Of a DNA stretch of 64,000 nt, positions 1 through 9,653 are shown piece by piece (the first letter of the stretch is position 1; the number at the start of each line of letters is the position of its first letter). A model generated the notes under the pieces. It saw only the letters and a program-made list of their open reading frames with translations. It was not told the DNA's origin and did not search any database. Where the stretch lies: positions 124,001 to 188,000 of the forward strand of contig NZ_CAHS01000017.1 in assembly GCF_001050515.1 (NCBI RefSeq). The letters are read 5' to 3'. Made by a program: the position numbers and the translations under genes. Origin of the DNA: Erwinia piriflorinigrans CFBP 5888 (GTDB lineage: Bacteria; Pseudomonadota; Gammaproteobacteria; Enterobacterales; Enterobacteriaceae).

Positions 1-124
1 TACGGGCCTAAATGACGCCATTAATCATCCTGCTTTTCGGGATTATTGATGCTGAATTATGCGATTTTATAAACTATTTATCAGGATTATGCTGCAACTC
101 TGTTTCAGATAATGGAATTTCACG
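1..124. other. A+T-rich leader with no gene recognised
   Basis: No open frame that looks like a gene is visible on either strand. The stretch is A+T-rich and ends in a plausible ribosome-binding site (GGAA at about 115-118) for the small ORF that follows, so it probably carries that gene's promoter. The window edge may cut off something upstream. Confidence 0.4.
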
Positions 125-265
125 ATGAATCTCTCTCAAAATGAACGCAATTTAATCTGCCGTGTTTTTTCTCTGGTCGGCGCTCCCCAGTGCCTTAAAT
201 ATTCGGAATACGGGTTATTCGCCAGCGATGAAAATTTTCACCATCCAGCGGAGAAGCAACCATGA
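125..265 (+). CDS. Small hypothetical protein (46 aa), coupled to the DUF4865 gene
   Basis: A 46-codon frame starts at an ATG with GGAA about seven bases upstream and ends in a TGA that overlaps the next start codon (ATGA, 262-265). That overlap is typical of translational coupling and is the main reason to believe in the gene. The product is soluble and mixed in composition, with one Cys near residue 12 and another near 23, and no membrane segment or signal peptide. I do not recognise the family. It could be a small partner of the DUF4865 protein or the remnant of a longer gene, for example a tautomerase or a regulator that often accompanies DUF4865. Confidence 0.4.
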   Translation: MNLSQNERNLICRVFSLVGAPQCLKYSEYGLFASDENFHHPAEKQP

Positions 266-810
266 TTGCCATGCAATATCGCTTCCGCCTGCCCGTCGAC
301 TATGACATGAGCATCATTACTACCCGTATTCTGGAAAACGGCCATCAGCTTGATAGCTTTCCAGGACTGTTGCTGAAAGCCTGGTGCTATGCGAGAAGCA
401 GCGACCTGCTTTGTACGGATGAACCGCTTTATGCACCATTTTACCTCTGGCAGGACAGTAGCAGTATGGCAGATTTTCTTACTGGCAGCGGCTTCCGGCG
501 GTTGGTGCAGGATTTCGGCCGTCCACAAATTGACAGCTGGCTGGTGCTGGACTATCGACCAGCCGCTGAACTTTCGCAATCGGCTTTTGCCCGCCGCATC
601 ATTACGCCCGTTTTGCCTCGAGAGGATTTGGCACAGTGCCGTTGTTCAAGTGACATCATCGGTGAAAACACGACGCAAATCGTTGCCCTGGATATGCAAC
701 ATTGGCGGCGGTTAAACTTTCAATTAAGCCCGCTCGCGTTCACTGACCGTGCCGACACTGAGCGTTACCGGGTAGGTCATCTCTCCCTCCCGCATCACAT
801 AACGCCGTAG
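262..810 (+). CDS. DUF4865 family protein
   Basis: The 182-residue product has the hallmarks of DUF4865 as I remember them. It begins MIAMQY followed by a stretch like LPVDYDMSIITTRI, has a central FPGLLLKAW segment, and ends with an RVGHLSLP-like tail. Family members are soluble proteins of about 180-190 residues with no established function, often found near tautomerase, oxidoreductase or LysR-type genes. A GGAG ribosome-binding site lies eight bases before the ATG. The gene occupies the position next to nadC where E. coli has the divergent ampD, so it looks like a lineage-specific insertion. The family call is by recognition only. Confidence 0.7.
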   Translation: MIAMQYRFRLPVDYDMSIITTRILENGHQLDSFPGLLLKAWCYARSSDLLCTDEPLYAPFYLWQDSSSMADFLTGSGFRRLVQDFGRPQIDSWLVLDYRPAAELSQSAFARRIITPVLPREDLAQCRCSSDIIGENTTQIVALDMQHWRRLNFQLSPLAFTDRADTERYRVGHLSLPHHITP

Positions 811-886
811 TCCAGGCGCTGGCTGGCAAGGCCAGAATAAACACGTTAGCATGTAGCCTCTTAGTTCCCCGACCTTTCGGAGTTAG

Positions 887-1780
<894 letters not shown>

Positions 1781-1802
1781 CTCGTCTATCTTGTTTTACC
1801 CC

Positions 1803-1829
1803 AGGCCAGCCATTAGCGCTGGCCTTTTT
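1803..1829 (+). terminator. Rho-independent terminator of nadC
   Basis: An eight-base stem AGGCCAGC (1803-1810) pairs perfectly with GCTGGCCT (1818-1825) across a seven-base loop and runs into a T tract. It lies 23 bases after the nadC stop. Confidence 0.85.
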
Positions 1830-1994
1830 ACCTGAAAAATAGTGTTTTTGCGTGACGGCTTCAGGCAATGAAGTTATGTCATGTAACGAACGCGAATACC
1901 TTGCGGCGACCGTCTGAAACTGGGCATTTGCCGCTGGCATAAGCCTGTTGCTCCAAACTATTGTGCTGACCTCTTAACCAACAGGAGGTTTGCC

Positions 1995-2438
1995 ATGACC
2001 CACCAACAGGGATTCACCCTTATCGAACTGATGATTGTTATCGCTATCATCGCCATTCTTAGCGCCATCGGTTTGCCCGCCTACCAGAACTATCTGCAAA
2101 AGGCCGCACTTACCGATATGCTCCAGACCACCATGCCGTATAAAACGGCCGTCGAACTTTGCGCCATTGAGCGTGGCGGCAGCGGCAATTGCAGTGCAGG
2201 AAGCAATGGCGTACCGGCTGAACGCACCTCACGCTATGTTTCAGACCTCAAGGTAAATGCAGGGATCATTACTCTGTCAGGTCAGGAAAGCCTGAAGGGA
2301 TTGAGCGTCAAGCTTACCCCACAGTGGGACAGCAAGGACGGGCAGTTAAGCTGGCAGCGCAGTTGTGAAAGCGCCTCTGTTGGACTTAAAGAAGCTTGCC
2401 AGGACCTGTTCCGTTTTGATGAGGAGAAGTTGCCATGA
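1995..2438 (+). CDS. ppdD: Type IV prepilin PpdD
   Basis: PpdD is the major type IV pilin of enterobacteria. The 147-residue product begins with a short basic leader MTHQQG followed by FTLIELMIVIAIIAILSAIG, the class III prepilin motif with Gly at -1, Phe at +1 and Glu at +5. The hydrophobic helix is followed by YQNYLQKA. The C-terminal domain has Cys residues near 52 and 61 and another pair near 118 and 129 that could form disulfides. A very strong ribosome-binding site (AGGAGG) precedes the start. The gene overlaps hofB by four bases. Cleavage needs a prepilin peptidase; none is in this small cluster, but gspO lies 17 kb away. Confidence 0.95.
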   Translation: MTHQQGFTLIELMIVIAIIAILSAIGLPAYQNYLQKAALTDMLQTTMPYKTAVELCAIERGGSGNCSAGSNGVPAERTSRYVSDLKVNAGIITLSGQESLKGLSVKLTPQWDSKDGQLSWQRSCESASVGLKEACQDLFRFDEEKLP

Positions 2439-3835
2439 CACCGGCGACACGGCGAGCGGTAGAAGGGATTTGTCAGGCGCATCAGGCCATTATTGTTAAC
2501 TTCACCGCCGAACGCCTGCATATCGCCGTTGCAGAAACGCCCAGCCATGCACTGATGACAGAGCTACGCTTCGCCGCACACTGCCCTATCGAAGTCGAAT
2601 GCTGGCCCCGGGCAAGGCTGGAAAAGTTTAACGGTAAGGAAGGGATTTCAACTTCTGCTTCAGCCGAGGGTACGCTGGAGCAGAACGGGACGGCGGTAGA
2701 AATCATTAACGCCCTGCTGATACAGGCATTGCAAAAGCGCGCTTCTGATATTCATATCGAGCCGCAGAAAGATGGCCTGCGGCTGCGGTTACGTGTCGAC
2801 GGCGTGTTACAGCGGTTGCCTTTTGCCGGGGTCGAAAACAGTGCACCGCTGATCGCGCGCCTGAAAATCCTTGCCAGCCTGGATATCGCCGAGCGCCGGG
2901 TACCACAGGACGGACAGTTTTCACTGCTGCTGAACGACAATACCGAGTCCTTCCGTCTTTCAACTCTGCCAACACGCTTTGGTGAAAAGGCCGTGGTACG
3001 CCTGATGCAAAGCAATAGTAATGCCATCACACTGGAAAACCTCGGGATGCCCAGCGCGCTGTTAAAGCGATATCGCGAGGCGCTGGCTCGCCCTCAAGGG
3101 ATGATTCTGGTGACCGGCCCCACCGGCAGTGGCAAAACCTTTACGCTCTATAGCGGATTGAGCTGGCTGAATATCGCCACGCGTAACCTGTGCAGCGTGG
3201 AGGATCCAGTGGAAATCCCACTGGAGGGAGTCAATCAAACCCAGATCCACGCTAAGTCGGGGTTGGATTTTCACCGTGTATTACGTGCCCTGTTGCGCCA
3301 GGATCCCGACGTAATTATGATCGGCGAGATCCGTGATGGTGAAACCGCAGAGATCGCCGTTAAGGCTGCGCAAACGGGGCATCTGGTACTTTCCACTTTG
3401 CATACCAACTCGACGACCGAAACGCTGGTGCGTCTGGGGCAGATGGGCGTACCCGGATATCTGCTGGCATCGGCTCTTAAACTGGTCATCGCCCAGCGCC
3501 TGGTACGCAAACTTTGCCCCCACTGTCGCCAACCTGGGCAGGCGACATCACACTTCCCCCCGCATATCTGGCCGGGAACCGTGCAAAACTGGCAAGCGGT
3601 AGGCTGTGAACGCTGCTTTTCAGGTTTTTATGGCCGTCTGCCGCTGTTTGAGCTACTGCCCATCTCCGCACGCCTGCAAAACGCACTGGCAAAATCGGCA
3701 CCACCAGAAAAGCTGGCGGAGATTGCGCGCCAGCAGGGAATGAACACGCTATTCGTTGAAGGACTTCACTGCGTCAATCGCGGAGAGACCACGCTGGAGG
3801 AGTTAACCCGCGTAGCCGGAGGGAGCGATGAGTAA
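2435..3835 (+). CDS. hofB: Type IV pilus assembly ATPase HofB (GspE/PilB family)
   Basis: HofB is the hexameric cytoplasmic ATPase expected to power extension of PpdD pili. The 466-residue protein has a GspE-type N-terminal region with the ASDIHIEP motif near residues 106-113. The Walker A motif GPTGSGKT is at about 228-235. An Asp box and Walker B region follow (LLRQDPDVIMIGEIRDGETAEIA), then a His box around TGHLVLSTLHTN. A CPHC pair near 361 and a CERC pair near 391 form the family's tetracysteine zinc site. It overlaps ppdD by four bases and hofC by eight, so the three genes form one unit. It is paralogous to gspE in the secretion cluster; its pilin neighbour marks this copy as the pilus one. 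Confidence 0.93.
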   Translation: MTPATRRAVEGICQAHQAIIVNFTAERLHIAVAETPSHALMTELRFAAHCPIEVECWPRARLEKFNGKEGISTSASAEGTLEQNGTAVEIINALLIQALQKRASDIHIEPQKDGLRLRLRVDGVLQRLPFAGVENSAPLIARLKILASLDIAERRVPQDGQFSLLLNDNTESFRLSTLPTRFGEKAVVRLMQSNSNAITLENLGMPSALLKRYREALARPQGMILVTGPTGSGKTFTLYSGLSWLNIATRNLCSVEDPVEIPLEGVNQTQIHAKSGLDFHRVLRALLRQDPDVIMIGEIRDGETAEIAVKAAQTGHLVLSTLHTNSTTETLVRLGQMGVPGYLLASALKLVIAQRLVRKLCPHCRQPGQATSHFPPHIWPGTVQNWQAVGCERCFSGFYGRLPLFELLPISARLQNALAKSAPPEKLAEIARQQGMNTLFVEGLHCVNRGETTLEELTRVAGGSDE

Positions 3836-5027
3836 GCGCTATCTGTTCCGCTGGCAGGCTATTGACGATAAAGGACAACTTCAACAAGGCTTCAGCTTTG
3901 CTGTCAGTCCACTACATATAGCGGAAGAGCTGGCTATACAACATCAGGTACCGCTGAAGATTTCGCGTGGTCGTCGCTATAGCTCTCGCCGCTGGCGATG
4001 GCAGCAGAAGATCGCATTCTTCCACCAGCTCGCGACGTTGCTGAAAGCAGGAATGCCACTGCCCGGATGTTTACAACTATTGGCGGGCGGACATCCTGAA
4101 GCAGGCTGGCAGGCGCTACTCATCCACCTGCACCAGCGGATCAGCGCCGGGGAGCCTTTTTCACAGGCATTGCGCGAGTGGCCCGATATTTTTCCACCGC
4201 TGTTTCCAGCGCTGGTTCATATCGGCGAACTCACCGGGGATCTGGACGAATGCTGTCTGCAGCTGGCAATTCAGCAAGAGCAGCAGCAGCAACTTCAGCA
4301 AAAAGTACAAAAGGCGCTGCGTTATCCCCTGTTTATCATGGCCGTTGCCCTGCTGGTCAGCATCGGCATGCTGGTTTTTGTCCTGCCAGAGTTTGTCGCC
4401 ATCTACCAATCGTTTAACGCGCCGCTTCCGGGGTTTACTCAGGCTGTGATTACGCTTTCACAAGTATTACGGCAGCAGGCGCTACTCTTGATGGGCATTT
4501 TCACTGCGATATGCCTGCTGTGGAAAACGCAGCGCCGCAAATATCCTGCCTGGCAGCGCTATGAGCAACGCCTGTTGCTCAGGCTACCGCTGGTCGCCAC
4601 ATTGTACAGAGGCAGTCTGTTAAGTCAGATTTTTGCTACCCTTTCCCTGACTCAACGTGCTGGATTGACGCTGCTACACAGTTTGCAGGCAATAGAAAAA
4701 ACGCTTTCCCCGCTCCTGTGGCGTGAGGCTATCAGTCAATTGCAACAGCATATTGCCGCCGGTTATCCGCTACACCAGGCGCTGAAGTCACACCTGTTAT
4801 TTACCCCCCTGTGCTATCAGCTAGTCAAGGTTGGTGAAGAGTCGGGTTCGCTGGATACGCTGCTGGCCAGGCTGGCAATATGGCACGAACAGCAAACTCA
4901 CCAGCTGGCAGACACGCTGGCGGCAACGCTGGAGCCGCTGATGATGATAGTCATTGGGGGTATTGTTGGCACGCTGGTCGTGGCCATGTATTTACCCGTA
5001 TTCAGGCTGGGGGATGCGCTTGGGTAG
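3828..5027 (+). CDS. hofC: Type IV pilus inner-membrane platform protein HofC (GspF/PilC family)
   Basis: HofC is the polytopic platform protein that couples the HofB motor to pilin assembly in the inner membrane. The product is 399 residues (E. coli about 400) and has the duplicated GspF domain. The first copy holds FFHQLATLLKAGMPLP near residue 65; the second holds SQIFATLSLTQRAGLTL. Membrane segments are visible at about 165-187 (IMAVALLVSIGMLVFVLPEF), about 220, and at the C-terminus (MMIVIGGIVGTLVVAMYLPVF). It is the last gene of the ppdD-hofB-hofC unit and ends 42 bases before the convergent guaC. Confidence 0.93.
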   Translation: MSKRYLFRWQAIDDKGQLQQGFSFAVSPLHIAEELAIQHQVPLKISRGRRYSSRRWRWQQKIAFFHQLATLLKAGMPLPGCLQLLAGGHPEAGWQALLIHLHQRISAGEPFSQALREWPDIFPPLFPALVHIGELTGDLDECCLQLAIQQEQQQQLQQKVQKALRYPLFIMAVALLVSIGMLVFVLPEFVAIYQSFNAPLPGFTQAVITLSQVLRQQALLLMGIFTAICLLWKTQRRKYPAWQRYEQRLLLRLPLVATLYRGSLLSQIFATLSLTQRAGLTLLHSLQAIEKTLSPLLWREAISQLQQHIAAGYPLHQALKSHLLFTPLCYQLVKVGEESGSLDTLLARLAIWHEQQTHQLADTLAATLEPLMMIVIGGIVGTLVVAMYLPVFRLGDALG

Positions 5028-5029
5028 TC

Positions 5030-5062
5030 ACCTCTTCCGATCGGAAATGTGCCGGAAGAGGT
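5030..5062. terminator. Hairpin between convergent hofC and guaC
   Basis: ACCTCTTCCG (5030-5039) pairs with CGGAAGAGGT (5053-5062). It lies between two convergent genes, which suggests a shared terminator, but no long T tract follows on either strand, so the call is tentative. Confidence 0.45.
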
Positions 5063-5069
5063 CAGAAAA

Positions 5070-6110
5070 TTAACGGTTAAAAATGCGGTTTTCCTGCTCA
5101 TTCACACGGATAAAGGTGGTGCGCTTAGTCAGCTCTTTTAACCGCTCAGCGCCGACATAGGTACAGGCAGAACGCAAACCGCCCAAAATATCACGCGCGG
5201 TCAGTTCCACCGGCCCACGCAGCGGTAGCCGAACGGTCTTACCTTCTGCTGCACGATACTGCGCAACGCTGCCAGCATGCCGCTTCATGGCAGATTCGGA
5301 ACTCATCCCGTAAAACAGCATAAACTGTTCACCATTCTCATCCACCAGCGTTCCCTCACATTCCTCATGGGCTGCCAGCATACCGCCCAGCATAACGAAA
5401 TCAGCGCCGCCGCCGAATGCTTTAGCCACATCACCAGGGACCGAGCAGCCCCCATCGCTGACAATTTGCCCACCGAGGCCATGCGCAGCATCAGCACACT
5501 CAATAACCGCAGAAAGTTGTGGATAGCCGACGCCCGTTTTAACTCGGGTAGTACAAACAGACCCAGGACCGATGCCGACTTTGACCATATCAGCTCCGGA
5601 AAGGATAAGCTCCTCGACCATTTCCCCCGTCACCACATTGCCCGCGCAGATGGTCTTATCCGGGAAGGCTTCGCGTGCTCGGCACAGGAAGGCCACAAAA
5701 TGCTCCGAGTAGCCATTCGCAACGTCTATACAAATGAAGTTAAGCATCGGCGACAGCGCCAGGATTTGCTGTAGCTTGGTAAAATCGGCCTGTGAAGTGC
5801 CGGTAGAGACCATCACATGGCGCAGTACGGCTGAAGGTACCCGCTCGATAAATGCACGCCACTGCTCAATGCTGTAGTGCTTATGTACCGCGGTGAGAAT
5901 ATCGAAGGAGGAGAGCGCTTCTGCCATATTAAAGGTGCCAACAGTATCCATGTTGGCCGCGATGATCGGCACGCCGGACCAGGCTATGCCTGAGTGTTTG
6001 AAGGTAAACTGGCGTTCCAGCTCTACCTGAGAACGGCTTTGTAACGTTGAACGCTTAGGCCGGATAAGAACGTCTTTAAAACCCAACTTAATATCTTCTT
6101 CGATACGCAT
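5070..6110 (-). CDS. guaC: GMP reductase
   Basis: GuaC reduces GMP to IMP with NADPH and releases ammonia, returning guanine nucleotides to the purine pool. The 346-residue protein is a TIM barrel of the IMPDH/GMPR family without a CBS insert. The N-terminus [20 protein letters not shown] is characteristic. The catalytic Cys lies in the loop [11 protein letters not shown] (about residue 186), and the phosphate-binding segment [20 protein letters not shown] follows. It is read toward hofC and is divergent from coaE, with about 250 bases between them for both promoters. Gene order matches E. coli. Confidence 0.97.
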   Translation of the reverse strand: MRIEEDIKLGFKDVLIRPKRSTLQSRSQVELERQFTFKHSGIAWSGVPIIAANMDTVGTFNMAEALSSFDILTAVHKHYSIEQWRAFIERVPSAVLRHVMVSTGTSQADFTKLQQILALSPMLNFICIDVANGYSEHFVAFLCRAREAFPDKTICAGNVVTGEMVEELILSGADMVKVGIGPGSVCTTRVKTGVGYPQLSAVIECADAAHGLGGQIVSDGGCSVPGDVAKAFGGGADFVMLGGMLAAHEECEGTLVDENGEQFMLFYGMSSESAMKRHAGSVAQYRAAEGKTVRLPLRGPVELTARDILGGLRSACTYVGAERLKELTKRTTFIRVNEQENRIFNR

Positions 6111-6363
6111 AACGATTTTCCTGGTTGATGGCGTTTATCCGAATTCGTTCCCTGTATGGGTTTACGCTTTCGTTTACAGGCAAAGGGCCAGCTCCAGTAA
6201 CGCTATCATACGCACTAAAAACGTGCAGACAAGACTGCGAAATTGGCTTTGTTTACGTTACAATCGTTCAAATTTGCCTGTGAATTTGTCTTGTGATCTG
6301 TGCCACATTATTTGTCTTTATTCCGTTAATAATGAGCCAACAAAGCAGCTTGAGCTAAAACCT

Positions 6364-6975
6364 ATGCCCTATACAGTAGCGCTGACCGGTGGTATCGGCA
6401 GCGGGAAAAGTACCATTGCTAACATTTTTGCCGGGCTGGGCATCGATATTGTTGATGCCGATGTTATCGCGCGTCAGGTCGTCGAGCCGGGCCAACCCGC
6501 TCTGGCAGCCATTCATGAGCATTTTGGCGATGAAATACTGATGCCAGACGGTACTCTGAACCGCGCTATTCTGCGTCAGAAAATATTCAGTTCTGCAGCC
6601 GATAAAAATTGGATTAATAATCTGTTACATCCTCTTATCCACAGCAGAACCCGACAGCAGTTAGCATTAGCGCGCTCTCCCTGGTGCTTGTGGGTTGTTC
6701 CCCTGCTGGTGGAAAACCGTTTGCAACATCATGCCGATCGTGTGTTGGTGGTAGATGTTGACCGCGCAACCCAAATAGCCAGAACTATTGAACGCGACAA
6801 TATCAGTCGCCTTCAGGTTGAGCACATCCTTGCTGCCCAGGCCACGCGCGAAGCGCGTCTGGCCGTGGCAGATGACATTATTGATAACTGCGGATTACCG
6901 GAAAAGGTGATTGCGCGCGTTGCCGAACTTCATGGGCGCTATCTGGCTTTGGCTGGGGCAACCGATCGGGATTAA
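6364..6975 (+). CDS. coaE: Dephospho-CoA kinase
   Basis: CoaE phosphorylates the 3'-hydroxyl of dephospho-CoA, the last step of coenzyme A synthesis. I chose the ATG at 6364 because it gives a 203-residue protein starting [16 protein letters not shown], matching E. coli (206) and placing the P-loop near residues 9-16. A longer upstream frame exists but has no homology. [17 protein letters not shown] forms the substrate-binding segment, and ERDN in the lid region follows. It is the first gene of a tight coaE-zapD-yacG unit. Confidence 0.95.
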   Translation: MPYTVALTGGIGSGKSTIANIFAGLGIDIVDADVIARQVVEPGQPALAAIHEHFGDEILMPDGTLNRAILRQKIFSSAADKNWINNLLHPLIHSRTRQQLALARSPWCLWVVPLLVENRLQHHADRVLVVDVDRATQIARTIERDNISRLQVEHILAAQATREARLAVADDIIDNCGLPEKVIARVAELHGRYLALAGATDRD

Positions 6976-6979
6976 CAGT

Positions 6980-7723
6980 ATGAGCACAACGGTTCTTTTT
7001 GAGCACCCTCTGAATGAAAAAATGCGCACCTGGCTGCGTATTGAATTTTTGCTAAAACAGCTTAGCGCCAGCCAAATCATAGTCGATCATCAGGGAGCTC
7101 TGACGTTTTTCCGTAACGCTGCCGAACTGTTGGACGTGTTTGAACGCGGAGAACTGCGTACCGAAATACTCAAAGAGCTGGAACGCCAACAGCAAAAATT
7201 GCTTTCATGGGCTGAAGTGCCCGGCGTTGATATGACGCGAATCGAGACGCTCCGCGTGGAGCTAAAAGGCTGCGCAACGTCCTTAATCGCCGCACCACGC
7301 ATGGGGCAATTGTTGCGCGAAGAACGCCTGATAAGTCTGGTGCGTCAGCGCTTAAATATTCCTGGCGGCTGCTGTAGTTTTGATCTTCCCATACTGCATA
7401 TCTGGCTGCATATGGAACAACAGCAACGTGACCAGCAGGTCGCTGTCTGGCTTGATTCTTTAGCCCCCATACGTGATGCGCTCACGCGACTCCTCGATCT
7501 GATCCGTCAGTCCGGGATATTTCGAACCCACACCAGCCTGAATGGTTTTTTCCAGGATAATGCCGAAGGTGCCGATTTGCTGCGTTTGCAGCTTCGACTG
7601 GAGGATGCATTATATCCTCAGGTCTCCGGACATAAGAGTCGTTATGCCATCCGTTTCCTGCCGTTGGACAGTGAACGAGGCGAAGTCCCTGCCCGCTTCA
7701 ATTTCCAGCTGGCCTGTTGTTAA
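6980..7723 (+). CDS. zapD: Cell division protein ZapD (FtsZ-bundling)
   Basis: ZapD binds the FtsZ C-terminal tail and cross-links filaments in the Z-ring. The start at 6980 gives 247 residues, the same as E. coli, and a recognisable N-terminus [22 protein letters not shown] longer frame starting inside coaE is rejected. The protein is mainly alpha-helical at the N-terminus and ends in a beta-rich region ([28 protein letters not shown]). It begins four bases after the coaE stop, so the two are probably co-translated. Confidence 0.95.
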   Translation: MSTTVLFEHPLNEKMRTWLRIEFLLKQLSASQIIVDHQGALTFFRNAAELLDVFERGELRTEILKELERQQQKLLSWAEVPGVDMTRIETLRVELKGCATSLIAAPRMGQLLREERLISLVRQRLNIPGGCCSFDLPILHIWLHMEQQQRDQQVAVWLDSLAPIRDALTRLLDLIRQSGIFRTHTSLNGFFQDNAEGADLLRLQLRLEDALYPQVSGHKSRYAIRFLPLDSERGEVPARFNFQLACC

Positions 7724-7733
7724 GGTAAATACC

Positions 7734-7937
7734 ATGAATGATGTAACCTTAGTTAACTGCCCGACCTGCAAAAAGCAGGTAATCTGGGATCAACTCAGTA
7801 GCTGGCGTCCGTTTTGCAGTAAACGCTGCCAGCTTATCGACCTGGGGGAATGGGCCGCTGAGGAGAAGCGTATTCCAAGCAGCGGCGATTTCAATGATAG
7901 CGATGACTGGAGCGAACAGCCTCTCGATCGCCAATAA
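7734..7937 (+). CDS. yacG: DNA gyrase inhibitor YacG (zinc finger)
   Basis: YacG is a small zinc protein that binds GyrB and inhibits DNA gyrase in E. coli. The start at 7734 gives 67 residues. The zinc site is CPTC near residues 9-12 with [15 protein letters not shown] near 27-41, a C-X2-C...C-X3-C arrangement. The tail is acidic and probably disordered. It starts 10 bases after the zapD stop and is the last gene of the coaE-zapD-yacG unit, convergent with mutT. Confidence 0.93.
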   Translation: MNDVTLVNCPTCKKQVIWDQLSSWRPFCSKRCQLIDLGEWAAEEKRIPSSGDFNDSDDWSEQPLDRQ

Positions 7938-7960
7938 ACCGCACGCCAGCCAGCCTGTTA

Positions 7961-8353
7961 TTAAATGCCGGCTTTCAGTCTGGCAACAATTTCCGCATTC
8001 GCTGGTGGAAATTCTGCGGCGTTGAGTTGATTCTGTGCAACCCAACGCTGCGGCTGTCCTTCACGACCATAGGGTTCGCCATTCCAGCGATCTACGATAA
8101 AGAAATGTAGCGTCACACGCAGATCGCTATAGGTATGGTCGACAATATCGTAAGGGGCGACGTTCAGCACTTCTATACCTGTTTCTTCCAATAACTCACG
8201 TTTAAGCGCCTGTTCAGGCGTCTCACCTGCTTCAATTTTCCCGCCGGGAAACTCCCACATATTGCCCATATAAGCACTGGCTGAACGCTGTGCTAAAAAA
8301 ATCTGTTGCTGCTTATCACGAATAATGCCTACTGCTACCTGTAAATGTTTCAT
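7961..8353 (-). CDS. mutT: 8-oxo-dGTP diphosphatase MutT
   Basis: MutT hydrolyses 8-oxo-dGTP to the monophosphate, keeping oxidised guanine out of DNA and preventing A:T to C:G transversions. The product has 130 residues. The Nudix box starts at GGKIEAGETPEQALKRELLE and ends ETGIEV, with the catalytic REXXEE core intact. Start MKHLQVAVGIIRDKQQQIFLAQR matches the family, and a GGAG ribosome-binding site lies about nine bases upstream. In E. coli it follows secA on the same transcript. Here the secretion block separates the two by 14 kb, so it must rely on its own promoter in the 8354-8700 region. Confidence 0.96.
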   Translation of the reverse strand: MKHLQVAVGIIRDKQQQIFLAQRSASAYMGNMWEFPGGKIEAGETPEQALKRELLEETGIEVLNVAPYDIVDHTYSDLRVTLHFFIVDRWNGEPYGREGQPQRWVAQNQLNAAEFPPANAEIVARLKAGI

Positions 8354-9163
8354 CGTCGTTCACTCCAAAAGGTTCAAACCGAATGGCGACAAACTTTATC
8401 ATCGAAATATGATGCTGTCTCGGCCATCAATGCACTTTCTCCGCCGGAGCCATTGCCGTCAAGGTTGGCATTTTACTCTGCCGCCAATCAGGGATATTTT
8501 CAGCAGTATTTGGCATTGCGCTTTAATCACAACCACAGATGTGTTGTACGCTCACTATTGAACGATCGCCAAAAGAGCATTGGGTATCACTTATTTATTC
8601 AGTGAGCTATTAAGTCTGGCGCTTAACGCCATTTTTTGCACAACACCTATGCCATCACATTATTTTAACTAATGGAATGTCACCCTTTAAAAAAAGTACT
8701 CATGTTATTGATTAGCCGGCATATCATTTTCCAGGTAACAACCTTTATCTTGTCCAGTGATCATAAAGAGACCTGTAAGCGATTAAAAAAACATCGTAGA
8801 TCTGAACTCACCATAAAATGAACAGCAACAACAGATGTCAACTTATGTAAGCACAGCGGGAAATAAGAAATAACATACGACGTCAAAATAATTTAACACG
8901 AATTAATACCTTAAAGACCATTAAATAACCTCGAAAAAACAATTATAAATCAATATTTTACTGATTTATAATGAGGAATTAAACTTATTGCGTGTTGCAA
9001 AAAAACTAACAAAACCTCTATGATCCTCATCAAGTTATTGTTTTGAAAAAGCTGATTAAAGAAAACACTATCGTTTATTTAATGTGTTTTTCATGCGATT
9101 TTTTCTCTCCAGTATGCCAGCGAAACTTTGCAGATACCGGAGACTTCATAAGGAATAAAGAAA
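8354..9163. other. Long A+T-rich intergenic region upstream of the type II secretion block
   Basis: About 810 bases separate mutT from the first gene of the secretion block. The right two thirds (about 8600-9150) are strikingly A+T-rich compared with the flanking genes. Two overlapping frames near 8325-8605 have no family resemblance and are not called. The region must contain the mutT promoter (minus strand) and probably the promoter of the winged-helix gene. Its base composition makes it a plausible H-NS-silenced regulatory region; that is inference. Confidence 0.6.
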
Positions 9164-9631
9164 ATGTTAAGCGTTGAACAATGCGAAAAAATACTCGACA
9201 TTGAAAACATTCACTACAGTACGTTTTTCAGCCTGGATTGTCAGATGAACACGCTTGATATTCCCTGTAAGAAACTGACAATATCCCTTAGCGAAACGCA
9301 AAAACGTCTCTTAATCTGCCTCACGCAAAAAATAAACAGTAAAAGAGATATCATTAATATTGTCTGGTACGAAAATCATCAATGTGTTCGTGATAATAAT
9401 TATCACCAATTAGTTTTCCAGACACGCGCGCTTCTGCAGCGTAACCATCTGCCCACCAACATTCTTATTACCGTCCCTTACTACGGTTTAAAAATTAATG
9501 AACCTCTGTTAAGAAAAATAGAAGCAGAGGCTATGAATACCGCAGCTCCCCCTCACCTGTTGCAAGACGACATCACGGATAAAAACAATAAACCGTCGTT
9601 GAAGAAATGGTTGTTAAATGCAATTCGCTAA
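9164..9631 (+). CDS. Winged-helix (CadC/OmpR-type) DNA-binding protein, candidate secretion regulator
   Basis: The 155-residue product contains a Trans_reg_C-type winged helix. Helix one is around SETQKRLLICL (residues about 43-53), the recognition region around VWYENHQCVRDNNYHQLVFQTRALLQR (about 67-93), and the wing at ILITVPYYGLKIN (about 100-112). CadC, ToxR and PsaE-like regulators share this fold. Unlike them, it has no transmembrane helix and no periplasmic domain, and it has no receiver domain either. A good ribosome-binding site (AAGGAA) precedes the ATG. The gene is much more A+T-rich than its neighbours, which suggests recent acquisition. It sits 22 bases before gspC, so it may be co-transcribed with and control the secretion operon. 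The regulatory role is inferred. Confidence 0.7.
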   Translation: MLSVEQCEKILDIENIHYSTFFSLDCQMNTLDIPCKKLTISLSETQKRLLICLTQKINSKRDIINIVWYENHQCVRDNNYHQLVFQTRALLQRNHLPTNILITVPYYGLKINEPLLRKIEAEAMNTAAPPHLLQDDITDKNNKPSLKKWLLNAIR

Positions 9632-9653
9632 TCTTTTTATCGCACCATAATAT

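Noticed and set aside
1840-1870. Possible CRP-S (Sxy-dependent) site upstream of ppdD
   Set aside because: The only candidate (TTGCGTGACGGCTTCAGGCA) fits poorly in both half-sites; I could not support it.
6223-6363. 47-codon N-terminal extension of coaE
   Set aside because: The extension has no similarity to CoaE, which starts at [16 protein letters not shown] in this lineage, and the shorter form matches the family length.
8325-8605. Two overlapping plus-strand frames of 78 and 86 codons opposite the mutT start
   Set aside because: No ribosome-binding site of note, no recognisable family, and they overlap the mutT 5' end. They are likely chance frames.
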